A stretch of DNA of 64,000 bases, taken from the NCBI GenBank assembly GCA_030077755.1, contig JAQJZZ010000013.1, positions 1,364,001 through 1,428,000 of the forward strand. The letters run 5' to 3'. Source of the DNA: Filosporella fistucella. Its lineage: Eukaryota > Ascomycota > Leotiomycetes > Helotiales. Under the pieces are notes generated by a model that was not told the DNA's origin, did not search any database, and saw only the letters and a program-made list of their open reading frames with translations. The first letter of the stretch is position 1. Every line of letters starts with the position of its first letter. Shown one piece after another: positions 48,056 through 62,102 of the stretch. Both the position numbers and the translations under genes were made by a program.

Positions 48056-48625
48056 TCAAGAGAGCGATGGACTCTTCCTGATACCTTTATGATATATTGA
48101 TCCTCCAGGAAGGTGGAGCGATGGTGGTGCTTCGCTCGTTATCGGGTCTGCGACTCGGATGGGCTGTGTCTCAGTCATAGCCATATTCTTTGAGGTTATA
48201 AATCCTACAAAGGTGTATGCTGGGTTTTGTGGAAGAAGATTCCATACAAGGACAGGGACTCGGAGAAGTAAAAGGGAAGAGAAACGACCATATATCCCTT
48301 CAATCTTGCTGTCCTTAGCTTCAGACGGAAGTTGACGAAGCAAATACTCTTTCCAGGCTGAGATTTCAAGTTCATGTTTGCCCGGCCTAATGGCAAGGAA
48401 GATTTGTGGACACTCTAGTACCTCCTCAGTACACCTTTTCCTTTTCCTGGCACCGGGTCCCGCTGCACTCGGTGTAGGAGAGGACTTTGCTTCCGTGGAG
48501 CTACTAGCAAATGAAGTACTGCTACTAGATTGTTCAAAGTCGTTGAATAGTGGAGCTGTTTCTTGAAGTGGAGCTGTGGCTTTGGCAGGCCTAGGGCCAA
48601 GAGCGATGCTTCGACGCGGGTTGGT
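48056..48625 (-). CDS. Terminal exon of an unidentified protein with basic NLS-like motif
   Basis: An open frame of 189 codons without an ATG in its first 150, so it must be a 3' exon or a fragment. It reads Ser/Thr-rich linker (FEQSSSSTSFASSSTEAKSS), GARKRKRCTEE (basic, nuclear-signal-like), then a folded-looking block: CPQIFLAIRPGKHELEISAW, KEYLLRQLPSEAKDSKIEGI, YGRFSSLLLLRVPVLVWNLL, and ends after ITSEAPPSLHLPGG. The block is not repetitive and looks conserved, but I do not recognise the family. No upstream exon could be assigned: the region to 48816 has stops in all joins tried. It might be the detached end of the broken gene at 46844-47785 or of another locus. Confidence 0.45.
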   Translation of the reverse strand, partial: TNPRRSIALGPRPAKATAPLQETAPLFNDFEQSSSSTSFASSSTEAKSSPTPSAAGPGARKRKRCTEEVLECPQIFLAIRPGKHELEISAWKEYLLRQLPSEAKDSKIEGIYGRFSSLLLLRVPVLVWNLLPQNPAYTFVGFITSKNMAMTETQPIRVADPITSEAPPSLHLPGGSIYHKGIRKSPSLS

Positions 48626-48874
48626 TTAAGAATCCCGTGTCCAAAGTCGCCGTTGTAACTCTAGAAGTTATTATTAGTAAGATTCTGACTCAGTCACAAT
48701 GATCAAGAAGTATTGGGGCCTCAGCATGTGTGATAGTGTCCCAAACTCTAATTCCAAACCCAGTAATGAGCATTGCACGACCAAGGTGCCTCTATGATAA
48801 TTGTATGATAAGATACATTGGAGGCCGAAAGCAGCGGCTTCTTGATTATCCATCCTTTATACACAATAGAGTCG

Positions 48875-49296
48875 TCACTTTGCTGCATTTTTCACCCAGT
48901 TCTTGTTAGGATATACCGTCCCATCCGCAGCAACATGCGCGGACCCCAAATATTCTCCGTTCGCATCTTGCAGCTGAATAGACACAATTTCTGTGTGTTG
49001 AGGAACAGTAGATGATGCATGCTCTTTCCCCCTACAATGATAAATTAGCTTGTGCGAACGCAAGATATGATTTCTGAGACGAACTTTATTACCACCTTCT
49101 TGGCCTTGTTATTCTGATCAATGAGTTAGTATAAAGAATATACACAGGATACAGGTTTCTGATTCGTAATTACCTGTTTTTTGAGAGATTTGAGACCATT
49201 TTTAACAGAGGTTTGAAACGCTGCTCCCAAGTCCGCAATGCTGGCCTTACTCTGACTGGAAACAGAAATATCGCTAAGAGATTGGGAATCAGACAT
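48875..49296 (-). CDS. Small three-exon protein, unknown
   Basis: Unknown function, 102 residues. Exons 49296-49174, 49113-49085 (29 nt) and 49031-48875. Introns: GTAATT...TCAG (branch ACTAAC) and GTTCGT...TGTAG (branch GCTAAT, 53 nt); the GTTCGT donor is also used by DCL2 here. All junctions are in phase. The protein opens MSDSQSLSDISVSSQSKASI (Ser-rich), has a Lys-rich centre from the tiny exon, and a compact end: EIVSIQLQDANGEYLGSAHV, AADGTVYPNKNWVKNAAK, which looks like a small beta fold. No signal peptide. A TATA box (49411-49417) lies about 115 bases upstream. Similar in size and exon pattern to the gene at 43863 but not visibly homologous. Confidence 0.7.
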
Positions 49297-49410
49297 CTTG
49301 AAAGCGACTAAAAAGTTGAAGAATCGATAAATATGCGAGCCGTTTCTTATTGTTTCCGGAGAGGTTTATTTGCAATTGCGATACAAGAGATCGAGGTGAA
49401 GCAGGCTCTG

Positions 49411-49417
49411 TTATATA
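49411..49417 (-). promoter_or_regulatory. TATA box of the small gene at 48875-49296
   Basis: TATATAA on the minus strand about 115 bases before ATG 49296. Confidence 0.4.
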
Positions 49418-49923
49418 CTCGTGTCAGCTGGAACACCTCTCTCTCTCTCCCCCACTCAAATATCTATTTCGGTAGAAGTTGGAACCACTATCAATTGAAA
49501 CATGGGATGCATAAACCTCAAACCAGTGGTCAGAAATAAGTCCTGGGCCGCACGCTGAAGCGCCGTGTATGGTGGAGGAGCAATGCGTTGGACCATATTT
49601 ACTGGTGTATATATATATATATTGTCACAAGCAGTAAATAGAGGCAAAAGTACAGTGCCAAAAGGTCTATTCCTAGTACTGACGACAAAAGGCAAGGAGG
49701 AAAGGAGGACGTGGGCAGAGCGTGAATACAAACAAGGGCGCTCGGCAAGGCGTGGCCTCTGATTGGCCCACCGTCCCGACTCATCCAATATGGTCACGTG
49801 CTGCTCGTGACATATATCGGCACTTGGCCCTGGCCGGTCACACAAGACCGCAAGAATGTTTGGCACCAAATTCATATTCGCTAGATTCCATCCGTTTAAA
49901 AGTGGAACGCAATTAGATAGAGT
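49418..49923. other. Intergenic region
   Basis: Includes a (TA) microsatellite at about 49604-49621. No gene seen. Confidence 0.5.
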
Positions 49924-51593
<1,670 letters not shown>

Positions 51594-53324
51594 TCTGGAC
51601 GTTCAGTATTTGGCCCTGACAAATAAGTCACCATAAGACATAGTGTAGCTTGCTCATTAGTCCAGATCATAACACAGTCCAACAGCACGACCAATGCTTA
51701 ACTGTTGGCAGCCTCTTATTCCACTTGGTAAATCAAATTCTAGATTATTTGAACGTTTATGATGTACGTCGCTGTGATTCATGTTGCTACAAGCTCAATG
51801 CCCCTTCCAGTTTGTTCTATGTTTAAATGTTCCGGGTTTCATAACCCACCTCATCTTTTCCTCTACATTGCTTTACCTTAACTCTCGCTCTCGTTGCCCT
51901 TATCCTAGTAGGCACAATTCTCGCCACTGATTTTATAGCTCTGCTGACAGATGGCGTCGAGTCAAAGCGGAAATACTGTCAACTTCTGTAGAGCCTTTCA
52001 TCCCGAATATTGGACAGCTCTTGGCAGATAAAAGCTACTCAAAACAAATCACCATTTGTGTTTAGCGATCAATGATGTTGGAGAGGTTTCCGTATATCGA
52101 CACTGCTGCTGGCGTAGTTGGTCCAGGCACACAAAATCTTGAAATATAATAGACTATGTATCCAAACGCATTCAAGCTAGAAGGAACCCTATCATCTCAC
52201 GTTTGCCAAAACATCGCATGCTAGAGATCCTTACGCACACTGCTAAGCGGCAGCTAGGCGAGCTTATATCATGCATAGTGCCCTCAAGCTAGATCACCAG
52301 GAACCTACCAAATATGAGTTAGATATTAAGAAAGATTCAAGAATTATCAGCCCAGCTAGCCGCATGCCTTGGGACAGTGTTCAATTTATATAATTGTGAT
52401 TAAGTATAAAGCATTGCCCTCATCATCCTGATCAACTACTTCTATATCCCTGTACCGCTTTCCTTTACTTTCTCATCCCTCTGAGCTTTCTCAAATTCCA
52501 CGATCCCCTTGCCACAGGTTCCCAACATACCGACGAAATAGATATAGAGTCTCAAGCTACTATAATCAGGGCACTGCGCAGGCATGGCGATTAGATGGGC
52601 TTGCTAGAAGCCCGCACGCTTACTTGAGTGACCTGCTTCATGGCGCGAGCGAGATTAGTAAATGGTTAAAGCAAATTCCGTTTATAAATACCTCTTCCGT
52701 TTCTTTATGGTTGCCGGCAAAGTTTGAGATAGCACCGTAGCCCGGCGGTTGCGAGGATTAAAGGTAATAAAAGGTAATTTTTATCTAAAGCGGCGTATCG
52801 TCTTTAATTAAGATAAGCTATAAGAGCCGTATTTCTTATACTATGCGATTAAGATCTAAGTATATTTTAATTAATAAAACTCAAGGTTCGCTAGGTGGTA
52901 ATAATTATCTTATAAGCAATACTTAGAGAGCTTATATAATAAATGGTTAATGGTATTATTTATTGCCTTTCACTAATAGTATCTATTTATGAAATTTCAT
53001 TAAAATCTTAGACTCACTTTCGAGGAAATAAAACCTATTCGCTAATTTATATCCTGCTCCAGCGTTATAATATAGTGTGAAGGGATAGGAAGTATGCCGT
53101 TTAAGTGCATGATAAATAATACAATAACCAAAATAATAGGGGTGGTATTTAAAAGAAGAAAAAGGATTATATTATTAAGTTATGCTCGGGCTATACTATA
53201 TGTGAAGTGAGCACCGGAGCGGAAAAACTATTTACCGGTAAAACACGTGACCTAAAATCACGGGGCTTTAACCCCACCATATACGTCTTCCCTTAAGAAT
53301 AGTCGCCCCTTAATTATTCCACAC
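51594..53324. other. Transition into AT-rich DNA, no gene seen
   Basis: Composition is ordinary to about 52,700 and then becomes strongly AT-rich with frequent TA dinucleotides. No LTR boundary could be located by eye. Confidence 0.5.
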
Positions 53325-55853
53325 CTACTTCTCTATATTCCAATCCTCTATAAAGTAAAGACCCTCTTTATAGGCCTCCGTTAAAACCCCTTTATTTAAT
53401 ATATCCATATCTGGCTTAACCTCGGGCATGGGAGTTCCGGAAGCACGAGATTGCTTTAAGTGAAAATAGAACGACTTCTCCTTAAATACACGCTTCTCCT
53501 CCTTTATCATATCCCTATATAAAGCCAAAGCCACACGCGTAGCTCTTTTACGTCCTTTTATAATAAATCTGTGAGCAGCTTCCCTATCATTACCTAATAA
53601 TATGTTTCTCTCCTTTAAAATTATAGGTGAGCTCTAGCGTTTACGATATATGAGAGTATTAGACAAGGCCCCTAAACCCCCTAATTTAAAGCTTATAGGA
53701 AATCTAAAGGGTATAGCGCCATATTTATTAGCTAGCCCGGATGGCGTAGCTATTAGAGTAATCTAATCTTTATATAACTCGGATAGCATATGCCAAGTGC
53801 CTCCCTTAATCACTTCCAAGTTCTCCTTATTATCCTATATGCCTATAAACCAGGGAAGCATTATATATTACACCTTTATGGTAAGACTAGTAGTATTATG
53901 GGGTATTAATAGCAATGTGATTTGCGCGTCTCCTGATTTATAGGGTACGTTCCTCTAGCCCTCTAATCCTAAAACTTTGGCGTCTTCTTTAATAAAAAGC
54001 TGGTTAGTAATCTGATAAATAAACCTATTTATAGCCTATCCTCGAGTAATTACGCGATCCCATTATTCTCCTAGCTTATGCTATATTTTAGGCAAAAAGA
54101 ATATGCAATTCTCATCGTCCTCTTTATTTATTAATATTATTACTTAAATTATATATATGCCACGCTACTTGGCTAGCAAGTCTAATATATTAAGATTAAT
54201 ATAATAAAAATAAATACTATTTTTAGGAATATAATATTTCATATAATAGGGGTAGCTAATTAAATGCCATATAGCATTAGGCCTTAATGCCGCGTATAGC
54301 ATATAATAGGCATAATCTTGGCGCATTAATTGCTAAGCGATTAAGTAAAACATGTTTTTTAGCTAGCCTATATTCTTGCGACCATTAATTTCTTAAAAAT
54401 GCTAGCGGTATATATTAAACTCATCTAATATTTATTTCTTTAATTCCGGGTTTTAAAACCACTAATTAAAGAGCGGGGTAATAACGGATCCATTAGCCTT
54501 TTATTTAGGAAGAATTATGGACTCTTAAGCATTTAATATCTTTTCTTAATTAAAAACAAATTCGGATCCCTGCTTATTATAAAAGAACTTATAAGGGCCT
54601 AATCCATTAAAAGGTCTTGGTGGTTGACTTATAACTCGAAACCATTAATATATCGCCTTATTAGTCTTTAATTTTCCGATATCCAAGTAATAGTTAAGCA
54701 CGTATTTTAATTAATGGTCTAAAAGAGGTTAATCTAAGCGTTTGATATAGAGCCCAATTTGTCCTGCTATGAGCCGCCCATGTGGAAAGTAGACCTTTTT
54801 AAATATATATATTTTAGCTAGTAGCTTTATCCTAATCATAATCCCAAGTGCCCTCTTCTTTTTCACTATAATCTTCTAGCCCTCTATAACATCTTTTATA
54901 TAGCGGCACTAGCTGCTTATTACCTATATATCCTCATTATCTTCCCCGCTATTCGCTAGCTCTTCCTCTATATTATTTATTTCTTTTTTATCTAGCTTAT
55001 CCATGGGTCCTAGAATTATATTATATTCCTCTGCTTCTTCTCGTGGCATGCGAATTCCTTTGGATCTAAGAGCCCGACCGCTACCCTTAAGATTCATACC
55101 TAGAATCGGTAAATTTTAACCCGCCGGGCGGGGTGAAATTTCTCTGCTACCGTTATTATTATCTAGTTGCATCGGGTCTTTAGGGATAGGCTCTTCGATT
55201 ATTCCTATACTAATCTCTTTTAAAAATCCGTAAACGCTAAAAGTTATTCCTAGCTTTCGTGCTTGCCATAATAAAATTTCCTCCACCTTTTTATTTCAAA
55301 TCTTCCATGCTTTATTAAAATCACTAAACGTGAGACCCTTAACTGGCTTAGCCCATTTCTTTCCACTAGTAAGACATTAAACTATTATAATATTTATTAG
55401 TTACACTAATTGCTCTAAGCTACTAGCAAGTCGAGCTAGCTTTTTATATGTATAAAGGAAATTTAGCGAGTAATTTATTTTATTTAATTATTTTATAATA
55501 CTATTATCCTTCCACCTATTATAAATAGCCTTTTTTGCCTCATATATTCGGTCCCGTCTCTTCTTATTTTCCTTAATAATCAATAGCGCCTATGCCTATT
55601 TATTAATAAACTCATTCTCTGATATATATATCTAATAAGCTCCCCCTTCCTGCATAAATAAGAATACTTCCTTAATTATATCTAATGCCCTTTTATAATA
55701 TTATAGCATGTCTTAAAGAATGCCTGCCTTAATCTCATATCTGTCTTATTCTAGTATACCTATAAGGTAATCCTTTACCTCTTATATATTCCGAAATATT
55801 ATATTAGCAGTAAGAATAGTGCTCTTAGATCAAATGTCTAGTGCGTTCTCCAT
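53325..55853 (-). pseudogene. Dead ORF of 843 codons, unknown mobile-element protein
   Basis: The frame from ATG 55853 (MENALDI) to TAG 53325 is exactly 843 codons. Wherever I followed it, no frameshift is needed; the many stops are TAA, TAG or TGA. The N-terminal part is helical and charged (KRRDRIYEAKKAIYNRWKDN), a middle part reads LYAALRPNAIWHLISYPYYM and GDAQITLLLIP, and the last 69 codons are still open (53534-53325), ending ASGTPMPEVKPDMDILNKG and FIEDWNIEK. I do not recognise the family and see no DDE, reverse-transcriptase or recombinase signature. Preservation of the frame with only transition-type stops says it was a coding gene when RIP struck. It faces the ORF at 56483 across a 629-bp divergent spacer. 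Confidence 0.6.
55121..55135. repeat. GC palindrome 1 inside dead ORF
   Basis: CCGCCGGGCGG core extended by AAATTT-type arms (55111-55141). Confidence 0.6.
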
Positions 55854-56482
55854 AGCTATAGTATAACCCGTTTTCTCATATGGTTTAAAGGGAAAAAGAT
55901 TAAAAAGAAAAAGAAGTTTTTAAGGAAAAGAATCCTTAAATAATTGGTTTGATTCGGCCAAAGGTAAATTGCATATGGCTTATAGTTAATAAAAGCTATT
56001 AAATAAATAATTTAGTTTTTAACTAATCATTTGCCTTTGCCCCCTACCCTAAACGTCTTCTTACTTAATAAATAAATTTTCTAGCGCTAACCTCGACCTT
56101 AATAAAATAATCAAAAATAGCCCCTAAGGACTCAAAGAAGTGTGCTGCCGTTTATAGCAAGGGCAAGAAGTAAGCTAGCGCTATGCGAAGACTGCTTTAA
56201 CGGGTACTCGCTTTTTATGGCGTTTATAAAGTTTGACTTTAACTAATAATTTGCTTTTACTTGCCCTTCTTTTTAAGGTTTAGCAATTCGCCTTTATATA
56301 ATAGCAAGCCTCGTCCTTATCTTATTCCGAGTATAAATATCCTTCCCTATTCCCTTTTAACCTTTTCTTTTTAATAATTTTTTAAGTTAGCCAGGTAGGT
56401 GCCTCTTTATACCATTCCCTCCCCTATTTATAATAGTTTCCTCCCTAACTAGTCTCCTGTAATATACCTTAAGCACACTAAA

Positions 56483-57799
56483 ATGTCTTTACCCAAGCAC
56501 TAAAATAATTCGTTTACTCCCGAGCACCTCGATCCTATTACCCTATCAGATATAGCTCCTTATAAGCCCGCTGCCTTTAACCCCATATATTATACCATTA
56601 CTGCCCTTATGCATAATTTAACTAATCCTGCTCTTGCCTGGCCCATAGCCGAATCCGTTAAGGCTAGCATGGCTCCTGCTCCTATTATTACCAAAGCTGC
56701 TAGTTACTAATTTACCGCCCAAAATCCCACTATTGCCACTCCTAAAAAGAAGTCTTTTAGTGGAAAAGCTCCTGCTTTTTCTCCTGGCGACCCTGCCACT
56801 TTAGCCGGTATCAAATTCACTACTACCTATATTAAAAATGCTAAACTCTTTAATCTAGACCCTGCTAATTATACTCTAGAATCTTTACGCAATGCTAAAG
56901 TCAAATACCGCCCTCTTTTTAACTACCTCTTTAGCATCTTATAATTTGCTAATACCATATCCTAAATCACATAAATAGAGGTCTGCTCATTTAAAGCCAC
57001 ATTTAAACCTTACCTCAAAATTTAACTAGCCCGTAGCCATTTCGGCTATCCACTTATTGGTCCTAATGGCGGTATTTTGACCATTCTCGGTAAGGAATAT
57101 AACGGTGGTAACTTTAACCTGCCTGAGTCTTCCTATAATAAAGCCATTATTGCCGACTACCCAAATTATTAATAATGGATTAAATATCTTCTAAATGCTG
57201 GCAACCCCATTATAATTAAGCCTTATCGCTATTACCCAGCTCCACCTCGTCCTTTTGCTACTAAAAAGGCTTCTACGTCCGCCACCTCTAATATAAAAGA
57301 CCATAGTGCCAAAGATTCTCCTATCTCTTCCGGAAAGGGTAAAGGAAAAGCTATTATAAAGTCATTTATCGCTAATTCCTCATTTGCTAAAAAGACTAGG
57401 AAGCGTAAGGCCCCTAAATCTAGCACTATAGACGATTCTAATGCTATTATAAACGCCGATCCCACTCCATTTAAGAAGCCTAAGCTTAAAATAACCTATA
57501 CCCCTATAGCTAGCTCTCCTCTTACCAGTTCTCCTCCTGCTGCTCCTATCAAATAAACTAAATCTAAGAAAACTTTGCCATCTCCATACCCTAAAACTAA
57601 GCCCGAACCAACCCTAAAGAAAGCCAGAAAACCTAAAAAGACCAAGAAATCTAAGAAACCTACTCTTATTCCATCTAAATCGTTTAAATGAATTATAACT
57701 AAGAAAAGTCTCAAAGATTATATACCCTTAGCCGCCTATAACCCAAATAATGAGGCCGGTAATAAATCTAAGGATAATAAAAAGGCTAGCGAGAATTGA
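56483..57799 (+). pseudogene. Dead ORF of 439 codons, unknown, basic C-terminus
   Basis: ATG 56483 to TGA 57799 is in frame throughout. I counted nine internal TAA and one TGA and no frameshift. Protein-like blocks include FTPEHLDPITLSDIAPYKPA, GYPLIGPNGGILTILGKEYN and WIKYLLNAGNPIIIKPYRYY, then a Pro/Lys-rich tail (KKARKPKKTKKSKKP) that could bind nucleic acid. The family is unknown. Transcribed toward the Ty3 pol and away from the 843-codon ORF; probably the partner gene of the same element. Confidence 0.6.
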
Positions 57800-58289
57800 A
57801 TATAAGTCTTTTCCTTTTAAAATAATGCGCTTTCTCGAGAGCTAAATAAAAAAAGGCGTAAATGAAATAAATACCTAGGCAGAATAAATAATAGATATAA
57901 TAAAATAGAAAAATAAAATAAAATCAAATATTAATTCTTCCCCCCCTTTAATAAATAAAACTTTTATATAAGCTATTCTTAGGCATATTACAATTCATCT
58001 TGCCGGGCAAGGTAAAATTTCCTACTATCAAATCCACTTGCTATATGTTAATAGCTATCATTTAAGATAACCCTAAAACTCTACTTAGCCGGAATCGCTA
58101 CTTAATAAGCTTCCTATCTTCTCATTTCCGCCTCCCTTCTCTCTATTCCTCTAATTAATAGATTTAGATCCCTTTATTCCTCTAGTGGAATTTTTATAAT
58201 TTCTTTATCATTTCCCCTCTCTTACTCTATTACGTTATTATCGCCATTTCCGCCGCCTACTTCTATATCATCTTTAATTATTATAGGGT
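57800..58289. other. Spacer with palindrome, no ORF
   Basis: AT-rich sequence between the two convergent dead genes, including palindrome 2 (TCTTGCCGGGCAAGG, about 57998-58012). Confidence 0.5.
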
Positions 58290-58680
58290 CCCAAATACCT
58301 TGCCTTTGCTTAAAGACTTTTATTTTATTGCTAGTATATATCCTATGCAATCTTGTCTTATCCATTTCTTTTAAAAAATAAGTTCCCTTATCGGGAATCA
58401 CTTTACTAATCCTAAATAAACCTAGCCACTTATACCTAAGCTTTAACCGCGAGGATATATCTATTTCCTATAATGTATTATATAGCAAAATAACGTCTCC
58501 CCTTTTTATTTCCCGGATTTAAATTTATTTAGATCTATTAAATCGATTCTTGCTAGTAATGCGTATTTTCTTTTATTTTGCCGCGGCTTCCTCCAAATCC
58601 TCATCCCTTAGCTAAATCTACCGGGCCCTAATCGCCAATAGCTCTATTATGCTTTAAATACTTTCCCAATCCAAAATTCT

Positions 58681-58914
58681 CTATATGGGGATCCGTATTT
58701 CTATAGGTAGCACCGCTTCTAATCTATAATTTAAATAAAAGGGCGAGAACCTAATTATTATCTTTATCATCGCTTTATTAATTAATAGCATAGCATGCAA
58801 ATTGTCTATCCACTTTCCCTTTCCTCTGTCCGTTATCCTGGCTAGAGCTTTAATAATTGGCTTATATCCTCTTTCTATTATCCCATTTATAATAGCATAA
58901 TAGGCAAAGACCAT
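58681..58914 (-). pseudogene. Integrase fragment of the Ty3 element
   Basis: Open fragment reading INGIIERGYKPIIKALARIT, DRGKGKWIDNLHAMLLIN and SPFYLNYRLEAVLPIE, the conserved end of the integrase core (P..NG..ER.H..I...L) and the following FYL.YG.EAVLP block. The zinc-binding HNETGHKGRESTY-like region is about 500 bases upstream on this strand. Confidence 0.8.
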
Positions 58915-59699
58915 AACGCGCTAAATACCGTACTTATATGTCAATTTCTTGACTAGGCCTTTATTTTCTGGCCCCCTATTAATACTTAGCTTCCCAAATA
59001 TCCCGTGTCAGCAAATCACATCTTCCCACATGAAATTAGCTATTAATTCCGAGGTCGCTATACTTAATACACGTCCTTTAACCCAGCCTAAGAGATCGCA
59101 TTACGCTAGGACCAAGTATTTCTTCCCTTTATACTCCGGCATATAAATAATATCCAGGCTAACCTTTAACTAAAGAGCATTAGACCAGGTTAAATATAGG
59201 GGTTCCTCTTATTAAGCACTACTTTATAGCTAGCACCTATTATACCTTAAGATAAACGCCTTTATATCTTTATAGCAAGAGTCCTAAAAATATTTCTCGG
59301 CCACCTTTTAATAAGTGCTTTCTCTTCCTTTATGCCCGGTTTCATTATGGAGTGCTTAAAGAATTGCTTCTCTTTTAGCTTCTAAGTTAACCACTCTTCT
59401 TTTTGGCAGACCCTTATTCGCCCTTTGGAATAGCACCCCTCTCTTAACCCTATAATTAAGCGCTCGTGTTTTAAATAGCCTAAAATCGGATTTCGCGACT
59501 TATAGAGGCTTCTTGAGTATTATCAAAAATTTAGTTATTAGCCTTAAGTTAAGACTCTAGTCCCCTTTTAGCAAAAATGCTTAAGTAAATCCAATTCTAA
59601 CCTTATGGTATAAAATAACACGATAAGAATCCATGTGAGCATTAATAAAATTATTAATATCTTCCTCTTAAGCTTTTAGTCTTAGTTCCTTTTCTATTG

Positions 59700-60700
59700 C
59701 CGGTCGCCGAGATAGCTTATTTATAGTGGTATATTTCTTCCTAGGAACGTGCTTAACCTTAAAATCAAATAGCCGGATCTATGCTATTTAACGAGTTACC
59801 AATGCTCCTAATAAATCGGATATAATAGAATTTAATTAAGCCACTAGGATAGCTGCGTTAGTCTCTAGCAGGAAGTGCACCTTATAAAGATATTTTCGGA
59901 CCTTCTTAAGAGCCTTTAAAACGCCTTTATATTCTCTTTTTATTGCGTTATAGTTTTGCTCGGCCTATGACCATTATCCACTATTATACCGGACCGGGTG
60001 CCTTTTCTTATTAATATCTAGCTGCATTAAAACCATTCCCCACCCGTATAAACTAGCATCCACTACTAAAATAATTAAGCTAGCGCCTAAGGATATGTTT
60101 AATCGCATAAGTGCCGGTGCCAAAGTTAGAGCCAGTTTTAATAAATCTATAATAAGATCATGCTTATATAACCATATAAACTTTATCCCCTTATAAAGTA
60201 GTTAATAAAGCGGTAATGCTATAATTGCAAAATCCTTAATCCATATCTAATAATAGACGCAAACTCTAATAAACGCCCAAACTTTTATTATTAAAGAGCA
60301 CTTCTTTTAATTAATAATTTTTAGCACCTTTTTACTATCTGGCGAGCGTCCTTATACATAATACACATATCTAACTAGCTTAATTTCATTTACTCTAAAC
60401 TATGATTTTGGCCCAATTATAGCTCTTGCCCTCTTAATATTTGCCAAAACTTGGTCTAGATTAACTAAGTGCTCTAAAATAAACTTTTAAATCCTAGGAG
60501 CAGCTTCCTCCTCATTATACCTCATACGCGGACCAAGAATAGGCATATTATCCATAAAGATTTTATAATATTCGGGAATATAATCTTTTAAAATTGCCTT
60601 TCCTGCCCTTATAAATTGAGCAACGGAATTCATAATACCCTATACTAAAGTTGTGTATTTAACTAGCCCTCGAGATATTATAAACGTAGTTATATCCTTG
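59700..60700 (-). pseudogene. Reverse transcriptase and RNase H region of the Ty3 element
   Basis: FMDN at 60558-60547 stands at the RT active site (normally Y/F-x-D-D; second Asp codon is AAT, a G-to-A change expected of RIP). Downstream, LVVDASLYGWGMVLMQLD (about 60080-60010) is the RNase H start, and HVPRKKYTTINKLSRRP its end. Several TAA/TAG stops interrupt it. Confidence 0.8.
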
Positions 60701-61805
60701 CTATTCGGGTATAAAGAAATCTAATCATATTTAAAATAAAAATTAATAAGTAATATAATCTGGCATTTAGCAAATTCTTCCGAGATTTTATTTCTATCCG
60801 GTAATAGGTTGGCGTCTTAAATAGTAATAGCATTATATTTTATAGCCATATTAACCAATCTATGCTTTTTATTCTTTTTCTTTATAGCAAATCACTAATT
60901 CCGATAAGGTCCGTGATAAAACTCTAGTATACCGGCCTTAAGTCGCTTATTAATTATCTTATCGATTTCCCTTATTAAATGTCGCGGCATGGCAAATCCG
61001 GGGCTTTGCTAAGCTTTATGCGGCACCGTTTATATCTCTTATAGCGGAATAACATCCTTATTAATCCGTCCGCACTCTAAAAACTCAAATGTAATGGCCT
61101 TTTCCCTTTTAAATAATAGTTCTAATAATATTTCCCTTTTTCTTTCTTATAGCCCGTCTCCTATAATTAACTTCTTAATCCTCTCTTCTATTAACCTATT
61201 TCCTCTTTTAATATTTAAAAACTTAGGGATTAGCTATGCATCCTATTTATTTCTTAGCTCTACCGGCCCTCTCACTTGCTCTATTTCCAGCTTCTTTTAT
61301 TTCCAATTTAGGTTTCTACCGGGCACTAACCTATTAGAAACACCTTCTTTTATAGGCATAACCTTATTAGCCTTATTCTTATATATATTAAAAACGTTAA
61401 TAATAGGAAAGAAATGCTTCGCTTAAAGCAAAGATATAAAATTAGTCGCCCTTAAATAAGTAATATCGCCCCTAATATCTTTTATACTTATAGAAAAAAC
61501 TTTTATTCCTTCCTATTCCCAAATACCATTATTTAACCCGCCGGGCGGGGTAAAATTTAAAGCTAATATCCCTTCCCTATTAACCTTAGTGCTAGGCTTA
61601 CCGGGCAGCCGCACCGCCTTTAACCCGGCTATAAGTTTCCCTAAATAGCAGCTCTCCCTTAATGGGAGTTAGCCATATTAATAACGTAAGCTATGGCTTG
61701 CTTTATCCTTTTATTATTAATAACCATTATAAATTGGAAGCTATCCCTATATAAAAAGGAAAGTAGGCTAGTAATAATAAACGGCTGCCTTAATATAATC
61801 TCGTT

Positions 61806-62102
61806 TTACGGGTTATCCATAATAAAGAAGTTTATTATTACTTTTATGCTCCTAATCTTAATAATAACGTTTTCATAAATCCTAATAAACCTTTTCTTCT
61901 TACCGCTATAATCAATTATCCCAAATTGAGGGTTAGGTCTAATTCCTAAGCCAGTCCGCTTAGCTAGCTTGGTGTCTATAATATCCGCCTTAGCCCTATA
62001 ATCAAGTAGCGCTGGCTTTTTAATCCCTTTAATCTTTACCCGGAGCTTCGGACTAGATATAATAAAAGGTGATTTAGTTTCCTTTATCACCGCCGAATTC
62101 AC
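61806..62102 (-). pseudogene. Retropepsin fragment of the Ty3 element
   Basis: Open fragment of 98 codons: SPKLRVKIKGIKKPALLDYR, AKADIIDTKLAKRTGLGIRP. LLDYRAKADII corresponds to the retroviral-type protease site (LLDtGA.ADII); the Gly of the D-T/S-G triad is Arg here, consistent with point mutation. Confidence 0.75.

Noticed and set aside
61094..61426. 110-residue hydrophobic plus ORF
   Set aside because: Antisense of the RIP-degraded Ty3 RT region; AT-rich codons make it hydrophobic by chance.
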